Shown in pieces: positions 1-6,480 of a stretch of 6,480 bases of DNA; the first letter of the stretch is position 1; every line of letters starts with the position of its first letter. The notes under the pieces were generated by a model, which was not told the DNA's origin, searched no databases, and worked only from the letters and a program-made list of their open reading frames with translations. Origin of the DNA: Chitinophagaceae bacterium (GTDB lineage Bacteria; Bacteroidota; Bacteroidia; Chitinophagales; Chitinophagaceae); the NCBI GenBank assembly GCA_025924755.1, contig JAICHT010000212.1, positions 1-6,480 on the forward strand, in the 5' to 3' direction. The position numbers and the translations under genes were made by a program.

Positions 1-71
1 AAACAAATGCAATAGTTATTTTCAGTAACCGACCATTAAGTTTATCAACCGCCAACGATCATCTATCATCT

Positions 72-1775
72 CTAATATACATCCTTCAAATATCTTCCTT
101 CTTCTTTTAAGCCCTCTATAAACTGTACCGCCTCTTCTATGCTCTTATTACCATATTGCCCTACTATTTGCATCAGTGTATCTTCCACATCCACGCTCAT
201 AGGTTCTTTAGCACCGCATACATAAACGGACGCGCCGTTCTGTATCCAGTCGTATAATTCCTGCCCATTCTTCAGCATTTTATGCTGCACATAAATCTTT
301 TCCTTTTGATCTCTGGAAAATGCCACGCTTAATTTATTAAGCACGCCGGTTTGCAGCCAGTTCTGCAGTTCGGTTTGATATAAGAAATCGGTAACAAAAT
401 GCTGATCGCCAAAAAACAACCAGTTACGTCCGCTGGCGCCAGTAGCTTCGCGTTGTGCCAGGTATGACCGGAACGGTGCAATACCAGTTCCGGGCCCAAC
501 CATAATGATATCCTTATCATCTGCCGGCAATCTGAACTGCGAGTTTTTATGAATATAAAATTCCAGGCTGCTATCAACGGGTAAGCCAGATAAATAATCC
601 GAACACAAGCCGCATTGTATTTCTTCGTTCACCAAAAACAGATCTCTTGCCACGGTTACATGCACTTCTCCACTATGCGCTTCCGGCGAAGAAGAAATAG
701 AATATAATCGGGGCGCCAACGGCTCTAATATTTGAATCAAATCCTCAAATTGCGCGGCACCTTTTGTAGGATAAAAATGCAATAACTCAATCAACGCCAT
801 TCTCTTTATGGGAAAGTCACGTTGCACCAAAGCAGCATATTTACTCACCACCCGCTCCGGCAAAAAACCAATATGCAACTTTCTTCGCATCAACTCATAT
901 ACCGTTACATCTTCATTGCGGTGCTTCACTACTTTTTCTTTATCCACACCTATCAGGCCAATAATGGCTTCCACCATTCCGGATGCATTGACGGGAATTA
1001 CGCCTAATGAATCGCCCGGCAAATAATCTATAGCTTCTTCTGCAGCTATTTCAATATGATGCGTTTCTTTATTAGAACCAATATCATTTAAATTAATATT
1101 GGTTATCAAAGTGCCCTTGTATATTTTTTTGCCTGTAGACTTCTTTGGAGCAGCGGGAGAAGTAATTACAGGAGTTGCAGCATTACTACTTTCACTTAAT
1201 TGTTGCATCACCTGCGAGAACCAGTTTTCCGCATCTGTTTCAAAATCTACATCGCATTTCTGCAACGGCACCAGGCGTTGTCCACCCAGTTTGCTTAACT
1301 GCATATCCACATCCTCTCCGGCTTTGCAAAAAAGCGGGTAAGAAGTATCGCCTAAGGCTAATACAGCATACTTCATCTTATCCAGCTTTATACCATTGGC
1401 ATGAATATGATCGTAAAACTTTTTAGCCGCTGCCGGCGGATCGCCTTCGCCTTGCGTACTTACAATAGATAAAAAATATTCTTCTTTTGGCAGGTCGTTT
1501 AGCCGGTATTGGTCCAGGCTGATTACCTTGGCATTGATACCCTGCTTTTTGGCTTTGGATGCAAAATCTGCTGCCAGTTTTTTAGAGTTGCCAGATTCGG
1601 TTCCATAGGCGATGGTTATTTTATTGATGCCCGGCTTTGCAGCTACTGTTGCTGGTTTTACTTCACCATTTTGAGAAGCTATTCCGGAGAAGTAACCACT
1701 CATCCAGGCCAGTTCTTCTTTTGATGCGCCTGCAATTAAGTCTTCTAATATTTTCAGTTTAGACGATGCTAACAT
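72..1775 (-). CDS. cysJ: NADPH-sulfite reductase flavoprotein subunit (CysJ-type diflavin reductase)
   Basis: Cytoplasmic diflavin reductase that passes electrons from NADPH through FAD and FMN to the siroheme subunit CysI, which reduces sulfite to sulfide in sulfate assimilation. It has 567 residues, slightly shorter than the roughly 600 of enterobacterial CysJ. Domains in order: a short N-terminal helix region (1-50); a flavodoxin-like FMN domain (about 52-195) with YGTESGNSKKLA at 57-68, STQGEGDPP at 106-114 and LALGDTSYPLFC at 139-150; an Ala/Pro/Ser-rich linker (195-215); an FAD domain with RLYSISSSP at 356-364 and GLCSDYLSGL at 389-398; and an NADPH domain with MVGPGTGIAPFRSYLAQRE at 425-443, FFGDQH at 454-459 and YVCGAKEPMSVDVE at 518-531. 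It ends in the family-typical GRYLKDVY. The ATG follows an AT-rich leader 27 bp after cobA, so the two are probably cotranscribed. A related diflavin reductase with another partner is possible, but the cobA neighbour favours sulfite reductase. The stop is TAG. Confidence 0.93.
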   Translation of the reverse strand: MLASSKLKILEDLIAGASKEELAWMSGYFSGIASQNGEVKPATVAAKPGINKITIAYGTESGNSKKLAADFASKAKKQGINAKVISLDQYRLNDLPKEEYFLSIVSTQGEGDPPAAAKKFYDHIHANGIKLDKMKYAVLALGDTSYPLFCKAGEDVDMQLSKLGGQRLVPLQKCDVDFETDAENWFSQVMQQLSESSNAATPVITSPAAPKKSTGKKIYKGTLITNINLNDIGSNKETHHIEIAAEEAIDYLPGDSLGVIPVNASGMVEAIIGLIGVDKEKVVKHRNEDVTVYELMRRKLHIGFLPERVVSKYAALVQRDFPIKRMALIELLHFYPTKGAAQFEDLIQILEPLAPRLYSISSSPEAHSGEVHVTVARDLFLVNEEIQCGLCSDYLSGLPVDSSLEFYIHKNSQFRLPADDKDIIMVGPGTGIAPFRSYLAQREATGASGRNWLFFGDQHFVTDFLYQTELQNWLQTGVLNKLSVAFSRDQKEKIYVQHKMLKNGQELYDWIQNGASVYVCGAKEPMSVDVEDTLMQIVGQYGNKSIEEAVQFIEGLKEEGRYLKDVY

Positions 1776-1802
1776 GCTTTATTATTTCGAAATGATTTTT
1801 AA

Positions 1803-2636
1803 TTAAGCTCTCGCTTCTTTTTTATATGGGATCAGTTTACTTTCTACTGGGCTGAAATATTCTTTTGTACTGTGGCTGTTTTGCAGCCAGCCAAATTGCT
1901 GATGCAATTGCACTACTTTTCCAATAACGATCAGGGAAGGCGATGCAAATTCCATATGTTTTAATTTTTGGCTATACTCATATACGGTGCAGGTATGTAC
2001 CCGTTGCATCGGCGTGGTAGCCTGTTCAATTACCGCCAGCAACTTTTCCTCCACAATATGATTAGTAATTAATTTATCTACTAAATGCGGCAGGGTTTCT
2101 ACCGACATATAAAACACTAAAGTATCATCTGTTTCGGCCAACTCTTTCCAATATGCTTCCGTTACTACATCCGATTTATAATAAGTAAGAAAACGAACTG
2201 CGGTGGCATATCCTCTTGCCGTTAAAGGAATACCACTGTATGCGGCAGCGCCTAAAGCGGCCGTAATACCTGGAACAATTTCGTAGGGAATATTGCGGGT
2301 AACAAGCGTTTGCAGTTCATCCAATATATTTGAAAAAATAGAAACATCTCCGCCTTTTAACCGTACTACCAACTTTTCTTCCGATGCATATTGAAGCAGT
2401 AAATCATTGATGGTTTGCTGGGAAGTAGACGCTCCTTTGCGGCACTGTTTGCCTACATATATTATTTCTGCAGCGGGGTTCACGTATTCTTTCAATATCA
2501 CTTCACTTACCAGCCGGTCCGTTAACACCACATCGGCTTTTTGCAAATACCGCAATGCCTTTATAGTAAGCAATTCCGGGTCTCCGGGGCCTGCTCCAAT
2601 AAATATTACTTTACCGTATGATATGGTTTGATGCAT
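1803..2636 (-). CDS. cobA: Uroporphyrinogen-III C-methyltransferase (SUMT)
   Basis: SAM-dependent enzyme that methylates uroporphyrinogen III at C2 and C7 to give precorrin-2, the branch point to siroheme and cobalamin. The 277 residues fit the standalone SUMT form, with no CysG-type dehydrogenase/ferrochelatase domain. Visible tetrapyrrole-methylase motifs are IGAGPGDPELLT at 13-24 (N-terminal glycine-rich loop), DRLV at 40-43, RLKGGD at 92-97, VPGITAAL at 121-128, GIPLTAR at 135-141, ATTPMQR at 206-212 and SPSLIVIGKV at 232-241. Two stretches differ from the common SUMT consensus: KGGD is followed by VSIFSNILDE rather than PFxFGRGxEE, and GIPLTHR reads GIPLTAR. A basic tail of about 25 residues follows the core. 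It is first in a cobA-cysJ pair, where siroheme supply for sulfite reductase is the likely role. The ATG at 2636 follows an A/T-rich leader with no Shine-Dalgarno site, as is usual in Bacteroidota. The stop is TAA. Confidence 0.93.
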   Translation of the reverse strand: MHQTISYGKVIFIGAGPGDPELLTIKALRYLQKADVVLTDRLVSEVILKEYVNPAAEIIYVGKQCRKGASTSQQTINDLLLQYASEEKLVVRLKGGDVSIFSNILDELQTLVTRNIPYEIVPGITAALGAAAYSGIPLTARGYATAVRFLTYYKSDVVTEAYWKELAETDDTLVFYMSVETLPHLVDKLITNHIVEEKLLAVIEQATTPMQRVHTCTVYEYSQKLKHMEFASPSLIVIGKVVQLHQQFGWLQNSHSTKEYFSPVESKLIPYKKEARA

Positions 2637-2744
2637 TTATTAAAATAATAAAAGGCAATATTCACAATTACATAAGTTTTCGCACTAAAGGTTTGAAAAT
2701 TATACTGCCAGTCTTGCCTAATGATTTAAACAGGTGAAAACAAC

Positions 2745-2773
2745 CAATAATCTACTAAATTAGTAGATTATTG
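2745..2773. promoter_or_regulatory. 29-bp palindrome, candidate operator for cobA-cysJ
   Basis: On the plus strand, CAATAATCTACTAA at 2745-2758 is followed by a single A at 2759 and then its exact reverse complement TTAGTAGATTATTG at 2760-2773. This gives 14-bp perfect arms around a 1-nt centre. It begins 3 bp downstream of the predicted -7 element, so it should cover the transcription start, the usual place for a repressor operator. The one-base centre and AT-rich arms suit a homodimeric DNA-binding protein better than an RNA terminator. The CTACTAA half-site is compatible in general form with Rrf2-type (CymR/IscR-like) sulfur or Fe-S regulators. That assignment is inference, and no regulator gene is in the window. 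Confidence 0.6.
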
Positions 2774-2776
2774 CCG

Positions 2777-2784
2777 CAAATATA
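2777..2784 (-). promoter_or_regulatory. Predicted -7 promoter element of the cobA-cysJ operon
   Basis: On the minus strand this reads TATATTTG, an exact match to the Bacteroidota primary-sigma -7 consensus TAnnTTTG. I see no convincing TTG at the usual -33 distance upstream, so the promoter may be weak or dependent on an activator. A start about 6-8 bases further on would fall at the edge of the palindrome at 2745-2773 and give a leader of roughly 130 nt before the cobA ATG. I recognise no known riboswitch in that leader (about 2770-2637). Confidence 0.5.
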
Positions 2785-2880
2785 AGAATTGATTTTATTT
2801 AGCCGGTTCTTTTAGCAGACTTTAAGAAAATAGTAAACGAGAGGAGGTGAATAATATAAAAATTTACATTGTCTACAACC

Positions 2881-2921
2881 AAATCAAAATAGGGCAGCAT
2901 AATGCTGCCCTATTTTGATTT
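2881..2921 (-). terminator. Strong hairpin terminator after the metalloprotease pseudogene
   Basis: Positions 2881-2900 are perfectly complementary to 2902-2921, giving a 20-bp stem with one nominal unpaired base at 2901, so the real loop opens a few central pairs. The inner core is GC-rich (GGGCAGC/GCTGCCC) and the outer arms are A- or T-rich, which makes it work as a terminator in either direction; on the plus strand the T-rich run continues past the stem. The outermost pair uses the last base of the metalloprotease TAA stop (2923-2921), so the stem starts directly at the gene end. It separates this gene from the cobA promoter. Confidence 0.85.
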
Positions 2922-4713
2922 TAATTTTTGAGTACTTGTATCTGTTGCCTTTCTTTAAAAGCTCCATCTGCAACTTCAATAAAATAAATTCCATTTTTTA
3001 GATTGCTTACATTTACATTTCCTTTCTTCACTTTATTAAATTTGACATGTTTCTGAATATTTCCTTGTTGATCATATAGATTTACTTCTGTTATAGCATG
3101 TTGATCAATATCCGTTGATACTGCATTCGAAGATACTTCCACTGTTGATGATGCCGGATTCGGAGCTACTGTATATGCAGACATTGTCGTGCAATTGGTG
3201 ATTGTAAAAGTTCCGGTTTTCCAAAGACTGTATGTATTACAGCCTTGCAAATAACTACGCACAGCTATTGTATGAGTTCCTACATCCCAAATCAATGGGT
3301 TAATGGAGATGCTTGTTCCACTTCCTACACCTTGACCATCTATCTGCCAAGAATAGGTTAGCCCTTGAACTGGTGTGCAAACGCTGGCTGTTCCAGTCAC
3401 CCCTCTCTTGTAACAGATATTTCCTGGTCCACATATTCCATTAGGGATTGTAGGAGAGCCAATAGAAACAGCAATATCAATAGATGCGGTGTAGTTTCCA
3501 GAAATAGCGGTTAAAGTGGCCGTGCCACTACCTGTTGGTTGCAATACTATCTGATTCGTATTACTGCCGGATGCCATTATTGCTGGTCCGTTAACTGTCC
3601 AATTAATTGAAAGACATAGTGGAGAAACAGTATAGGTTGTAGGACAAATGATTGAAGTAGGTTGCCCCGAAAAACCAAAAAAGTTGTTTAACTGACCAAC
3701 CCTTACGCCATCTACTCCATTTACAGTTGCAAAAAGTGCCTTGCTTCTTTGCCGCTGTCCAGACGTAAATAGATTCATACAAGCATCATATGTATAGTCC
3801 ATGTAATTCATAAACATATCACCATTAGGTCCATTATTACAACTGATTGGTTGACCCGTTGGGCAATTAGTAGTAGCACCATACTGAGGAGGTGTATCTC
3901 CTACAAAATCGTCGCCACAATTAGCATCTCCCCAAATATGTCTAAGGTTCAACCAATGGCCGATTTCATGTGTTGCTGTACGACGCCGATTATATGGACT
4001 AGCAACATTTCCCGTCCTACCAAAAGCCGTATAATGAATAACAACCCCGTCAAATTGAGGGTAAGTACTGTAATCTGCAGGCCATGTTGTATATCCAAGA
4101 AGTGTAGTACTTAAGTTGCAAACCCAAATATTTAAATAACGATCGGTTGGCCAAGCAGCATCACCGGTACCGTTGATCTTAATTCCTATTGTAGCGTCAT
4201 CTGGAGTTCCGTCTGGTCTATTAACCCTAGCATTAAATGAAGTCAGCGAAGTTTGTTTACGAATTATCCCATTGGTTGTATTGCCGTTGGGGTCTATACA
4301 AGCAAGTTGAAATTGAATGGTATAATCGGTAGTAAAAGGCGCAAAATAAGAAGGAGTGTTAACTCTGTCAGCATTTAGCCTTCAAAAATCCTCATTTAAA
4401 ACATCTATTTGAGATTGAATTTGTGCATCTGAGATATTCAAGCCAGTACCTATGGCTTCACCATTATGGAGCACATGTACTACTACAGGAATAAGTATGA
4501 TTCCATTATTGTTAATCAGCCTTGATGTACTACTATTTTGAGAATTGATGTAATTAGCTGTAAAATTTTCAAGATTTATAAATCGCTGATACCTGTCCGG
4601 AGCATTCGTTTGTAGTCAGGTCAGATCCAATGCATTGCCACATTGCTGAGCAAAACTAAATCCATAAACAAAATAGCAGTTAAGATGAGGGCTAGCCGCT
4701 TTTTTAGATGCAT
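2921..4713 (-). pseudogene. Secreted M43-type zinc metalloprotease with T9SS sorting domain, disrupted
   Basis: If its lesions are repaired, this reads as a 597-residue secreted protease. The order is: signal peptide beginning MHLKKRLALILTAI and ending near GFSFA before QQCG; pro-region; M43 (pappalysin-like) catalytic domain with HEIGHWLNLRH at 249-259 (zinc ligands H249, H253, H259; catalytic E250), WGD after it and a Met-turn NYMDY near 303-307; one or two Ig/PKD-like beta domains (about 350-510); and a T9SS type A domain from YTVAPNPASS at 514 to the end (NLYDQQGNI, NGIYFIEV). Three lesions are visible. The ATG at 4713 is in a different frame from the rest, fixed by adding one T to the T4 run at 4670-4673. 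TGA at 4618-4616 interrupts codon 33. TGA at 4384-4382 interrupts codon 111, inside the family stretch NEDF-R-RLNAD. A remnant from about 4381 keeps the catalytic site but lacks an export signal. Sequencing error at one or more sites is the main alternative. The frame is otherwise clean to its TAA, so decay is recent. Confidence 0.82.
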
Positions 4714-4766
4714 AGTAAGCAGTTATTGAGTAAAAAGAAATAAAAAAATAATCCGTATGATAATTA

Positions 4767-5264
4767 TTACTCCCTTGTAAAATGTTGAAAGAAATCACTT
4801 CTTCCATAAGGATTGTAAAAGAGTGCGCTATCGTTGCACAGATAAGCGCGGAAATTATATATCTTCTTTCCTGTTAGGGGATCGGTAGCAATCACCGTAG
4901 CCATAGAGTCAAGCGTATACGTACTGATCTTCATTTCATAATCTATCTGGTAATTACAGGTAGATTGTAAATGACCATTTTCAAAGTAACGTACTTTCCC
5001 ATTCTCATCAAAAACATAGGTTCTATGTATGCCAATACTTGAGGGTGTTTGCAGGGAATCACTAGGGAAGCCTCTATCTCTTACTTCTGTATACACCCAT
5101 TTATAGGTACCTGTTATCAGTTGACGAACGCTGTCTACTTGGTTTGTTTTTCGTTCACAGTTTACGATTATAGCATCGGGATGCTTTATAGGTGTTTTAT
5201 AACAAGCAAAAAAACAAAAGCAGGTAAGGAAAAGAGAAAATACTTTTATCTGGTTCATAAGCAT
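4767..5264 (-). CDS. Small uncharacterised lipoprotein, lipocalin-like
   Basis: The 165-residue protein starts with a hydrophobic segment (IKVFSLFLTCFCFFAC) ending in Cys21. That is a poor but plausible lipobox (FFAC), so it is probably a lipid-anchored periplasmic or outer-membrane protein. The mature part has TGTYKWVYT near residues 51-59, then RTYVFDENGKVRYFENG near 81-97 and alternating beta-strand-like stretches. This pattern is common in small Bacteroidota lipoproteins described as lipocalin-like, but I cannot assign a ligand or function. The start could be the ATG at 5264 or the in-frame ATG two codons later (MNQIKVF); both give the same mature protein. It ends 53 bp before the metalloprotease start, with no clear terminator between, so the two may once have been cotranscribed. 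The stop is TAA. Confidence 0.75.
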   Translation of the reverse strand: MLMNQIKVFSLFLTCFCFFACYKTPIKHPDAIIVNCERKTNQVDSVRQLITGTYKWVYTEVRDRGFPSDSLQTPSSIGIHRTYVFDENGKVRYFENGHLQSTCNYQIDYEMKISTYTLDSMATVIATDPLTGKKIYNFRAYLCNDSALFYNPYGRSDFFQHFTRE

Positions 5265-5312
5265 TGAAATAAATTATTAATGCAGGATACCACATCAATT
5301 AATTTATTAAAT

Positions 5313-5320
5313 CAAATATG
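5313..5320 (-). promoter_or_regulatory. Weak candidate -7 element for the lipoprotein gene
   Basis: The minus strand reads CATATTTG, which matches TAnnTTTG at all but the first base. A start about 7 bases downstream would leave a leader of roughly 40 nt before the ATG at 5264. I see no TTG at the expected -33 spacing. The surrounding gap (5265-5465) is AT-rich and contains no gene I can support. Confidence 0.3.
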
Positions 5321-5465
5321 GGATGGTGTTTTTATATATACTAAGAGAAGCAAGGGTTATGTAGATGTATTTCTCAGGGTTTACTGAAAAACTGAGCTTT
5401 CCGATAAGAGTTTCCACTATGACTCCACTTTAACCCAACCCAATCAGAATTTTATACAAATCAAT

Positions 5466-6254
5466 TTACGCATTTGCCAATGCCCTATCTAAATGTACGT
5501 AGCCCCCGTCTACATGAATAATTTGCCCGGTAGTATGACTGGATTTTGAAGACAATAAAAAGGCCACCATATTGGCAATTTCTTCCGGCGTGGTCATCCG
5601 GTTTTCCAGTGGGATTTTCGAGGTGATTTCTTTTAATTTTTGTTCGGGATTCGGTAAGGTTTGAATCCAGGTTTGATATTGTGGCGTCCAGGATTCCGCC
5701 ACGGCCACAGCATTCACCCGAATGCTATATTTCAATAATTCTACCGCCCATTCCCTGGTTAATGCATTTCGTGCGCCATTGGCTGCCGCATAGGCAGACG
5801 TATTGCCCTGCCCGGTTTCCGCGGTTTTGGAGGTAATATTTACGATAGCGCCTTTGCTTTTAATTAAATGCGGCAACGCATAATGTGCCATCAAAAAATA
5901 ATGCACCACGTTTTTGTGTAAAGATGAAATGAACCCTTCGTAGCTGCCGTTTTCCAACCCTACGCCATCATTTACACCGGCATTATTTACCAATCCTTCT
6001 ATGCGGTTATATTTATGGACTACAGCCGCCACTGCTTTTTCACATTCCTCCGGCTTACTTAGCTCGGCTACCACCTGGAAAGCTTTGCCACCGGCAGCTT
6101 CTATAGCATCCACCACCTTCAAATTGTCCTTGTAATCTCGGCCAACAATAACAGGTATCGCTTCTTCTTTGGCTAAAACGGTTACTATTCCTTCACCAAT
6201 GCCTTTAGCACCGCCGGTTACTATTATTACTTTATCTTTTAATTGCAGGTCCAT
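5466..6254 (-). CDS. SDR family oxidoreductase, L-fucose dehydrogenase-like
   Basis: Cytoplasmic NAD(P)-dependent short-chain dehydrogenase of 262 residues, the normal length for a classical SDR. The Rossmann glycine motif is TGGAKGIG at 13-20, NNAG is at 90-93, and the active-site region has ITSKTAETGQG at 140-150 with candidate Ser142 and Tyr155. The C-terminal end carries RMTTPEEIA and HTTGQIIHVDGGYVHLDR, as in SDRs that oxidise L-fucose or related aldoses to the 1,5-lactone. The amidohydrolase gene ends 1 bp upstream, fitting a lactone-making then lactone-opening pair. Oddity: the YxxxK motif reads YAAAN, with Asn159 (AAT at 5780-5778) where the catalytic Lys is expected. Either this subfamily works differently or activity is altered. 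The substrate assignment rests on overall resemblance and the neighbour, so other sugars are possible. The stop is TAA. Confidence 0.85.
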   Translation of the reverse strand: MDLQLKDKVIIVTGGAKGIGEGIVTVLAKEEAIPVIVGRDYKDNLKVVDAIEAAGGKAFQVVAELSKPEECEKAVAAVVHKYNRIEGLVNNAGVNDGVGLENGSYEGFISSLHKNVVHYFLMAHYALPHLIKSKGAIVNITSKTAETGQGNTSAYAAANGARNALTREWAVELLKYSIRVNAVAVAESWTPQYQTWIQTLPNPEQKLKEITSKIPLENRMTTPEEIANMVAFLLSSKSSHTTGQIIHVDGGYVHLDRALANA

Positions 6255-6255
6255 A

Positions 6256-6480
6256 TCAATCAGTCAGGTTATAAAAATTTACGGCATTATCGCCAAAGAA
6301 TTTATTTTGATCTTCTATTAAAAAAGTGGAGAAATAAGTTTTTACAATATGGATGGTTTGCTGATAAGAAGCAGCGACCAAACAAACTGGCCAGTCGGAA
6401 CCATATACTATTCTATCAACACCAAAAGCTTCCACTACCACATCTAGGTAAGGAATAAAATCTTCTTCTTTCCAAGCTTT
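6256..6480 (-). CDS. Amidohydrolase family 2, L-fuconolactonase-like (C-terminal part, cut by window edge)
   Basis: The open frame runs off the window end at 6480 and stops at TGA (6258-6256), leaving the last 74 residues. It begins KAWKEEDFIPYLDVVVEAFG and contains DRIVYGSDWPVCLVAASY. The GSDWP motif is the C-terminal metal-site signature of COG3618-type TIM-barrel amidohydrolases, which include L-fuconolactonase and related sugar-lactone hydrolases. It ends with FFGDNAVNFYNL, as is typical of the family. An apparent start at 6441 is an internal GTG (Val), not the gene start, because the same frame stays open to the window end. The stop lies 1 bp before the SDR ATG, indicating tight translational coupling. 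The proposed role is hydrolysis of the lactone made by the SDR. Confidence 0.85.
   Translation of the reverse strand, partial: KAWKEEDFIPYLDVVVEAFGVDRIVYGSDWPVCLVAASYQQTIHIVKTYFSTFLIEDQNKFFGDNAVNFYNLTD

Noticed and set aside
1..55. Possible start of a further minus-strand gene (TTG at 55-53, frame open to the window edge)
   Set aside because: Only about 18 codons are visible, with a rare start and no recognisable motif. A downstream gene is plausible but not supportable.
808..1724. Plus-strand ORFs of 60-83 codons across the cysJ region
   Set aside because: They lie wholly opposite a well-conserved coding gene and have no recognisable domain. Treated as antisense shadows.
2841..2850. GAGGAGGTGA on the plus strand, a perfect match to the 16S anti-Shine-Dalgarno
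   Set aside because: No ATG or GTG start with an open frame follows. The nearest TTG at 2869 gives only seven codons before TAG, and the other genes here do not use Shine-Dalgarno sites. Probably chance.
2921..3952. Protease ORF starting at 3952 as the true gene
   Set aside because: The apparent start is an internal TTG (Leu255) within the HEIGHWLNLRH zinc motif. Starting there would cut the catalytic site, and homologous sequence continues upstream to 4713.
4382..4618. TGA read as tryptophan or selenocysteine
   Set aside because: The amidohydrolase gene ends normally at TGA, the second site aligns with a family Arg, and no selenocysteine context was recognised.
4616..4807. 63-aa minus-strand ORF starting at 4807
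   Set aside because: It is the protease frame between its upstream boundary and the first TGA. Its start lies inside the lipoprotein gene, and its first half is not signal-like in this frame.
5370..5395. CTCAG...CTGAG inverted repeat after the SDR gene as a terminator
   Set aside because: The stem is only 5 bp with a loop of about 13 and has no T-tract in the minus direction. It is too weak to call.

Overview
The window looks like chromosome from a Bacteroidota bacterium, most likely of the Chitinophagaceae type. The evidence is a C-terminal type IX secretion (T9SS) sorting domain, a TAnnTTTG-type -7 promoter element, AT-rich leaders without Shine-Dalgarno sites ahead of the genes, and protein sequences of Bacteroidota style. 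Every gene I can support is on the minus strand, so transcription runs from position 6480 towards 1. The family-level placement is inference from sequence style; no search was run.

Layout in transcription order. (1) 6480-5466: the C-terminal end of an amidohydrolase of the L-fuconolactonase type, followed after 1 bp by a short-chain dehydrogenase (SDR) of the L-fucose-dehydrogenase type. Together they fit consecutive oxidation and lactone-hydrolysis steps of non-phosphorylating sugar catabolism. (2) 5465-4767: an AT-rich intergenic stretch with a weak promoter candidate, then a small uncharacterised lipoprotein with a lipocalin-like flavour. (3) 4713-2921: a secreted M43-type zinc metalloprotease with a T9SS domain that is broken in three places: a 1-nt loss in the signal-peptide region and two in-frame TGA codons. 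It ends in a 20-bp hairpin terminator. (4) 2784-72: a promoter with a 29-bp near-perfect palindrome lying over its predicted start site, followed by cobA (uroporphyrinogen-III C-methyltransferase) and cysJ (sulfite reductase flavoprotein), 27 bp apart.

The cobA-cysJ pair makes biochemical sense. CobA/SUMT makes precorrin-2, the precursor of siroheme, and siroheme is the cofactor of the sulfite reductase haemoprotein that CysJ feeds with electrons. The haemoprotein (cysI) is not in the window and may lie beyond position 1. The palindrome is the best candidate for regulation of this sulfur-assimilation operon.

I do not see a clear new biological system here. The items most worth a second look are the palindromic operator, the thrice-damaged metalloprotease whose frame is otherwise well preserved, and an SDR with Asn where the catalytic Lys of YxxxK normally sits.
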